Shown here piece by piece: positions 59,761 to 64,000 of a stretch of 64,000 nt of DNA. The stretch's first letter is position 1, and every line of letters starts with the position of its first letter. The notes beneath the pieces were generated by a model that was not told the DNA's origin, ran no database searches, and saw only the letters and a list, made by a program, of their open reading frames with translations. A program made the translations under genes and the position numbers. The DNA comes from Bacillus_I endophytica_A (GTDB lineage: Bacteria > Bacillota > Bacilli > Bacillales > Bacillaceae_H): contig NZ_JALAMS010000001.1 of NCBI RefSeq assembly GCF_026790145.1, positions 434,001 to 498,000 of the forward strand, in the 5' to 3' direction.

Positions 59761-60675
59761 ATGTCTAATCTTGATATATTTGGTTTTCGCGCGCTTTTTA
59801 GTCCTTACTTCTTTCTGTTTCTTGTTTTTATTACTCTTCTTTATTTTCTCATAGTCAATAAGGGCTACAGTCGATTTAGGAAAGGGAAAAAAACTTCATG
59901 GCAAACGAAAATGTTTTTTGTACTAGCAATCGTTACTCTATATATTATTAAAGGAAGTCCTGTTGACCTTCTTAGTCATCTTATTTTTAGTGCTCATATG
60001 ACGCAAATGGCTCTTTTATATTTAGTTGTGCCTCCTCTTTTTATTCTTGGTATTCCATCATGGGGATTTGAAGTGGTGCTATTTAATAAGCGGGTTAAAC
60101 CGCTCTTTTCATTTGCTACAAAACCGCTTATTTCTTTGATTTTATTCAATGGTGCTTTTTCGTTTTATCATCTTCCTCTTATCTTCGATCTTGTAAAAAC
60201 AAATGCTTTTATACATGGCAGTGTAACAAGTTTTCTTTTTGTATCTTCTTTTTGCATGTGGTGGCCTCTTATGAATAAAGTAAATGAAAATGACATGTCA
60301 GGGATTAAGAAAATAGGTTATATTTTTGCTAATGGGGTTTTACTGACGCCTGCATGCGCGCTTATTATTTTTGCAGATACTCCGCTTTACGAGACATATA
60401 CCTCTCCTGATGCATGGTTACAGGCAATGTCGCTTTGTGTGCCAGTGGATATGTTAGGTTCATTAAATATATCAGGTCCAGAAATGTTTAATACGCTTCC
60501 GCCATTAGAAGATCAACAACTTGGTGGGGTTTTGATGAAAATTATTCAAGAAATTGTATATGGTTCTATTTTAGCGTACGTCTTTTTTGGATGGGCACGA
60601 AGAGAGCGAGAAAAAGATGCTATCTCACCGCTTCCCGACGATTTTTCCCCCTCTGAGCATATTGTGAACAAATAG
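59761..60675 (+). CDS. ctaG: Cytochrome caa3 assembly factor CtaG
   Basis: 304 aa, ATG 59761 with AAAGGAG upstream. Seven or so transmembrane helices, with HLIFSAHMTQMALLYLVVPPLFILGIP and FNGAFSFYHLPLIFD (His residues suited to copper), MWWPLM, and a conserved DQQLGGVLMKIIQE near the C-terminus. This is the caa3_CtaG family found with Bacillus cta operons, needed for assembly of the oxidase, and not the Cox11-type CtaG of proteobacteria. Confidence 0.94.
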   Translation: MSNLDIFGFRALFSPYFFLFLVFITLLYFLIVNKGYSRFRKGKKTSWQTKMFFVLAIVTLYIIKGSPVDLLSHLIFSAHMTQMALLYLVVPPLFILGIPSWGFEVVLFNKRVKPLFSFATKPLISLILFNGAFSFYHLPLIFDLVKTNAFIHGSVTSFLFVSSFCMWWPLMNKVNENDMSGIKKIGYIFANGVLLTPACALIIFADTPLYETYTSPDAWLQAMSLCVPVDMLGSLNISGPEMFNTLPPLEDQQLGGVLMKIIQEIVYGSILAYVFFGWARREREKDAISPLPDDFSPSEHIVNK

Positions 60676-60739
60676 AAACATTTGAAAGTCATTCTACCTC
60701 GCTTTACAATATAAAGGAAAAGCAAAGGGGGAAGAAAAG

Positions 60740-61894
60740 ATGAATGTAGAAAAACTAATAGATGAGAGAGATTTTAAAAAATCAATTGAGCTATCTGATT
60801 ATGCTTTTCAGCGGGGATTTACAGAGGAAGAGAAAAAACTTCGTCTTCAAAGAATGCAGGAAAACTTAGTGCTCGGCATCAAAAAAGAAGAAGAACTTGC
60901 AGCAAACCTCCAAGTCCTTTCATCAGAAGTATGCATAAATGGGGAATATTATTCGATGGGAGGCATTGCAAGCGTTGGGTCTTATCCAGAACATCGACGT
61001 GGAGGACTTGTTACAAAGCTTTTGGAAGCTTCATTTGTAGAGATGAGGAAAATGGGCCAAGTTATTTCTTATCTTCATCCGTTTAAAGTAAATTTCTATC
61101 GCAAATATGGATACGAAGTTTTTGCAGACGAAAAACAGTATACAATCGAAAACGTTGATCTTAAACGATTCCAAGAAGGAGAAGGACGTATTGTACGACT
61201 TTCTTTTGAAGAAAGTTTGCCAGCGCTTCAGTTCTTATATGAAAAAGTGCAGAATCACTATAGCGGAACATTAAACAGAACAGAGAAGTGGTGGAAAGAG
61301 AGGGTTTATAAAGAAGGAGATTACTACATAGTATGCAAGAATAAGGATGATCAAGAGGAAGGGTATCTCCGCTATGAAATCAACAACCGTACTATGATTG
61401 TACATGAGTATGTAAGCATAACTGTAGATGCCAAAAAGTCTATATGGAATTTTATTTGTCAACACGATTCAATGGTTGATAAAGTCACAATTAAAGCAGC
61501 GAAGAATGATATCCTTGCCCACCTTTTGGATAATCCTCGTATTGAACAAAAAATATGGCCGTATTTTATGGCCCGAATTATAGATGTTGAAAAGTTTCTA
61601 TCTCTTTACAAGCTCAGCATGAAAAGGGACCTTCTTTTGAACGTTCAGGATAGTTCGGCTCCATGGAATGAGGGAACTTATGCTATTTCTGACGGGAAAG
61701 TGAAGAAACTGAAAGATGGAGAGCAAGGAGGATTAAAGCTTTCTGTTGGTCCTTTGACTGCAATTTTGCTAGGGTATATAACACCAATAGACCTTTATTA
61801 TGGAGGACAGATTCATGGTGACATTTTAGATGTGGAAGCGCTACAAGAAGCAGTAAGAAACGTGAAACCAACTTATTTTCCGGACTTCTTCTAA
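60740..61894 (+). CDS. Eis-like GNAT acetyltransferase
   Basis: 384 aa, ATG 60740 with AAGGGGGAAG upstream. Three-part layout of the Eis family: GNAT domain (about 1-140; GGIASVGSYPEHRRGGLVTKLLEASFVEM is the acetyl-CoA site), a second degenerate GNAT-like domain (about 150-285), and an SCP2-like C-terminal domain ending with an aromatic C-terminus (PTYFPDFF), which supplies the carboxylate base in Eis. Eis proteins acetylate amines such as aminoglycosides or lysines; the natural substrate is unknown. Not part of this locus in B. subtilis, so it is an insertion between ctaG and ylbA. Confidence 0.87.
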   Translation: MNVEKLIDERDFKKSIELSDYAFQRGFTEEEKKLRLQRMQENLVLGIKKEEELAANLQVLSSEVCINGEYYSMGGIASVGSYPEHRRGGLVTKLLEASFVEMRKMGQVISYLHPFKVNFYRKYGYEVFADEKQYTIENVDLKRFQEGEGRIVRLSFEESLPALQFLYEKVQNHYSGTLNRTEKWWKERVYKEGDYYIVCKNKDDQEEGYLRYEINNRTMIVHEYVSITVDAKKSIWNFICQHDSMVDKVTIKAAKNDILAHLLDNPRIEQKIWPYFMARIIDVEKFLSLYKLSMKRDLLLNVQDSSAPWNEGTYAISDGKVKKLKDGEQGGLKLSVGPLTAILLGYITPIDLYYGGQIHGDILDVEALQEAVRNVKPTYFPDFF

Positions 61895-61897
61895 AAT

Positions 61898-61935
61898 AAA
61901 AAAGACGAAAGAGTTTAAACTCTTTCGTCTTTTTT
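61898..61935. terminator. Bidirectional terminator
   Basis: A perfect 38-base palindrome with AAAAAAGACG at one end and CGTCTTTTTT at the other. It overlaps the 3' end of ylbA. Confidence 0.9.
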
Positions 61936-62295
61936 ACTTTGTTGTAAACTTCCAAGTTCGCCTTCAATATCAAGAAGCAGTGATTCACATTGTTCGACAA
62001 GATGAGCTGGAAATGTTTCGCCTTCACCGTATTCCACTCCGTGGGGATAATAATGTTTGCCAAGAAGAGGAGTTAAAAGTTGTAAAGTTGCTTTATGTGC
62101 CCCTACATCGCCTTCAATCACAAAAGCTTGGACGCGCAAGTAGTACGTATCAGATTGAATCTCAAATTTTCGATCGTATGTAACACGTTCATAATCCCAG
62201 CCCTCTGCTCGAATAAGACCGTGCTTTTCCATGATGTAATCAAGGCGATCAAGTGGAGCGGTTAGACCATCGAAATCAACTTGTTCAAAACGCAA
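61915..62295 (-). CDS. ylbA: YlbA, YugN-like protein
   Basis: 126 aa, TTG 62295 with GGAGTG upstream. YugN-like domain: GLTAPLDRLDYIMEKHGLIRAEGWDYERVTYDRKFE, then YYLRVQAFVIEGDVG and GKHYYPHGVEYGEGETFP. B. subtilis YlbA (about 120 aa) lies at the same place, between ctaG and ylbB. Function unknown. Its last codons lie inside the terminator shared with the Eis-like gene. Confidence 0.88.
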   Translation of the reverse strand: MRFEQVDFDGLTAPLDRLDYIMEKHGLIRAEGWDYERVTYDRKFEIQSDTYYLRVQAFVIEGDVGAHKATLQLLTPLLGKHYYPHGVEYGEGETFPAHLVEQCESLLLDIEGELGSLQQSKKDERV

Positions 62296-62362
62296 AAGAC
62301 TTCACTCCTTTTTATCAAACATATTCTTTTCTTAATCATAGTATGTATGGAAAAAACTTTCA

Positions 62363-62377
62363 ATGAAAACGTTCTCT
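62363..62377. promoter_or_regulatory. Cre-like (CcpA) site between ylbA and ylbB
   Basis: ATGAAAACGTTCTCT matches every fixed position of WTGNAANCGNWNNCW. It lies 68 bases upstream of the ylbA start and 138 bases upstream of ylbB, so either gene could be the target. Confidence 0.45.
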
Positions 62378-62514
62378 TTATAGATATTTTTTTCAAAAAA
62401 CAGCGTACATAAGGTGAAAGATTTAACTCATACTAACTACGGGAAGAGGTTCCTAATCGATTTAGAAAGATTGGAATTTTCCTGAAAAAACAACGAGAAG
62501 CGAGGAGAAAACGA

Positions 62515-62937
62515 ATGGAAACTGTAAGCGATATTATGAGTCATCATACGGACTGCTGTACAACTCAGGATAACATCTATGAAGTAGCTGTAAAGATGAA
62601 AGAACTAAATGTTGGAGCTATCCCTATTCTTGATGGAAATAATCTTGTAGGGCTAATTACAGACCGTGACTTAGCAATTCGGGCAATAGCTGAAAAAAGA
62701 CCAAATTCTTCTCAAGTTACAGATGTTATGAGTCCTAATTTAGTAACAGTAACACCAAACGATTCATTAGAAAAAGCAGTTTCTTTGATGGCAGAGCATC
62801 AAGTTCGTCGTCTACCTGTTGTAGATAGCAACAAGCTTGCAGGAATTGTTTCATTAGGAGACATAGCATTAAATCAGTACTCAAACGAAAAAGCGGGTTT
62901 AGCGCTTGTGGAAATTTCGAAAGAACTAAACTTTTAA
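62515..62937 (+). CDS. ylbB: CBS-domain protein YlbB
   Basis: 140 aa, ATG 62515 with GCGAGGAG upstream. Two CBS domains make up the whole protein: residues 1-60 (METVSDIMSHHTDCC ... GNNLVGLITDRDLAIRAI) and 65-128 (VTDVMSPNLVTVTPNDSLEKAVSLMAEHQVRRLPVVDSNKLAGIVSLGDIA). Such stand-alone Bateman modules bind adenosine nucleotides. B. subtilis YlbB (148 aa) lies in the same order before ylbC. Note that the other CBS gene expected in this window, ykuL, is missing. Confidence 0.93.
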   Translation: METVSDIMSHHTDCCTTQDNIYEVAVKMKELNVGAIPILDGNNLVGLITDRDLAIRAIAEKRPNSSQVTDVMSPNLVTVTPNDSLEKAVSLMAEHQVRRLPVVDSNKLAGIVSLGDIALNQYSNEKAGLALVEISKELNF

Positions 62938-62951
62938 GAAACCAAACTAGT

Positions 62952-62983
62952 GAGCGACAGAAAATATCTGTCGCTCTTATTTT
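62952..62983 (+). terminator. Terminator of ylbB
   Basis: GAGCGACAGA-AAATA-TCTGTCGCTC, then TTATTTTG. Confidence 0.8.
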
Positions 62984-63154
62984 GTAACCCGTTTTTAAAA
63001 AGCTAAGAAGGTTATAATAAGAAATATTTACTGTTTTAAAAGGGAGAATAAAAGCACAAAACATAAAAAGAATGTATGATACATAATAAGAGTGAAAATA
63101 ATAAGCTGTTGAACATACATGATATATTAGTGTAGATAGAGAGAAGGTGGAAAG

Positions 63155-64000
63155 TTGAGAAAGATATTTTTTGTAATTGCGGTTATCGCTATTTTTTATG
63201 CGATAAGCAGTATACCTTTTAAATCCAACGATGAGGAAAAAAATCAGCAGAAGGAAGAAGCAACGTTTAGTGACCAAAAAGAAGAAGCATCAATAAGTAA
63301 AGAGTCTATTTTATCTTTAATTGGTAAAAATAAAGATGATGTTTCAGAACGCTTTGGCAAACCAGACCGAATCGATGAATCACAATATGGTTATAAATGG
63401 TGGATCTATCGTTCTTCTCCTTCTTCATATATGCAAATTGGTGTAGAAAAAGATAAAGTTGTTATGGTATATACAATTGGCGATAACGTCAATGTAGATC
63501 CTTATTCCATTAATGAAACGAGACAGGAAGTGATGAAACATACACCTGTTTCTCCACAAGTTCAATTCAACTATAAGGGAAATATGTATCAATTTGAAAT
63601 GTCTGAAGCAGATATGCAGATGAAACCTCTTATTCAATACGAAGACGTATTTGTCCAGCTTTATTTTGATCAATATACAAATAAAATATCAAGTATAAGA
63701 GCAATGGATGCTAAGACCCTGATTGAACAGCGTCCTTATGAGCTTACATATCGAGGGGAACTTATAAGTGCAGAAAAACCTTCTAAAGAGATTCAAGAAG
63801 AGATTCAGCATGGGAATGAACAACAAATTTTTGATATTACAAACGTGATTCGGATTAGGCATGGCCTAAATGAACTAGGATGGAGTGAAGGAGCTGCTAA
63901 AGTAGCATATGGACACAGTACAGATATGAAAGAAAATAATTACTTTGATCACGTTTCTCCAGCGTTTGGAAAGTTAGCTGATCGCCTAGAAAAAGGAGGC
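63155..64000 (+). CDS. ylbC: YlbC, CAP/SCP-domain protein (3' end beyond window)
   Basis: TTG at 63155 with GAAGGTGG upstream; 282 codons are visible and the frame is open at the right edge. N-terminal membrane anchor (KIFFVIAVIAIFYAISSI, residues 3-20), a charged linker, a YlbC-type N-domain (about 55-220; LIGKNKDDVSERFGKPDRID, YGYKWWIYR), and the beginning of a CAP domain (FDITNVIRIRHGLNELGWS, GHSTDMKENNYFDHVSP with its His-Glu-His-type site). B. subtilis YlbC has the same layout and position. Probably extracytoplasmic. Confidence 0.92.
   Translation, partial: MRKIFFVIAVIAIFYAISSIPFKSNDEEKNQQKEEATFSDQKEEASISKESILSLIGKNKDDVSERFGKPDRIDESQYGYKWWIYRSSPSSYMQIGVEKDKVVMVYTIGDNVNVDPYSINETRQEVMKHTPVSPQVQFNYKGNMYQFEMSEADMQMKPLIQYEDVFVQLYFDQYTNKISSIRAMDAKTLIEQRPYELTYRGELISAEKPSKEIQEEIQHGNEQQIFDITNVIRIRHGLNELGWSEGAAKVAYGHSTDMKENNYFDHVSPAFGKLADRLEKGG

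Noticed and set aside
62735..63277. 180-codon open frame on the minus strand opposite ylbB and ylbC
   Set aside because: It is antisense to two clear genes, crosses the ylbB terminator, and has the hydrophobic low-complexity composition of a chance frame.
1..64000. tRNA, rRNA, CRISPR arrays, insertion sequences, prophage or defence islands
   Set aside because: No tRNA-like cloverleafs, spaced repeats, transposase or integrase motifs, or nuclease/methylase gene groups were found; the region is conserved chromosome backbone.

Overview
The window reads as the chromosome of a low-GC, spore-forming member of the Bacillaceae (Bacillus sensu lato). The basis is close similarity and conserved order with the Bacillus subtilis ykwC-patA-ykuE...ylbC segment, strong GGAGG ribosome sites, frequent TTG/GTG starts, rho-independent terminators, and spore-associated genes (a YjcZ peptide, ylaJ, glcU-gdh). 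I could not fix the genus from the sequence alone. There is no rRNA, tRNA, CRISPR array, insertion sequence or prophage.

Layout. 1-9000: a LysR regulator cut by the left edge, an unrecognised 256-aa protein, two enzymes with spore-former relatives (an atypical SDR and a YodC nitroreductase), ykwC, patA, a corA gene split by an in-frame stop, a decayed CheW-like gene, and ykyB. 9000-15200: an inserted metabolic block with glcU-gdh (glucose uptake and oxidation) and ppx-ppk (polyphosphate), the latter with a clear PhoP-type box before ppk. 15200-28600: the yku cluster, namely ykuE, ykuI, ykuJ, ykzF, ccpC, a Fur-box-controlled ykuN-ykuO pair, lysine biosynthesis genes dapH-dapL, ykuS, mscY, two thiol antioxidant proteins (ykuU, ykuV), ktrC, and rnjA-rpoY. 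28600-37300: ykrA, defB, a YjcZ-type peptide missed by size filters, the pyruvate dehydrogenase operon pdhABCD, and the dual-function RNA SR1 with its peptide SR1P. 37300-48200: speA, yktA, yktB, ykzI, suhB, an acetyltransferase, ylaF, typA, ylaH-ylaN. 48400-64000: ftsW, pycA, the heme A / cytochrome caa3 oxidase cluster ctaA-ctaBCDEFG, an Eis-like acetyltransferase, ylbA, ylbB, and the start of ylbC, cut by the right edge.

How it fits together. Much of the region is central carbon and respiratory metabolism: pyruvate enters the TCA cycle through PDH (pdhABCD) or pyruvate carboxylase (pycA), electrons leave through the caa3 oxidase (ctaA-G), and carbon status is read by CcpC, SR1/CcpN and possibly CcpA (cre-like sites before pdhA and ylbB). 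Phosphate (Pho box at ppk) and iron (two Fur boxes at ykuN) inputs are visible directly in the DNA.

Most of the window is an ordinary conserved chromosome backbone, and I found no convincing new multi-gene system. The points of most interest are small: two decayed genes, a 52-bp tandem duplication at the 3' end of pdhD, two possible unannotated small peptides each attached to its own terminator, long structured intergenic RNAs (ftsW-pycA, pdhB-pdhC), and absence of several genes that B. subtilis has in the same neighbourhood.
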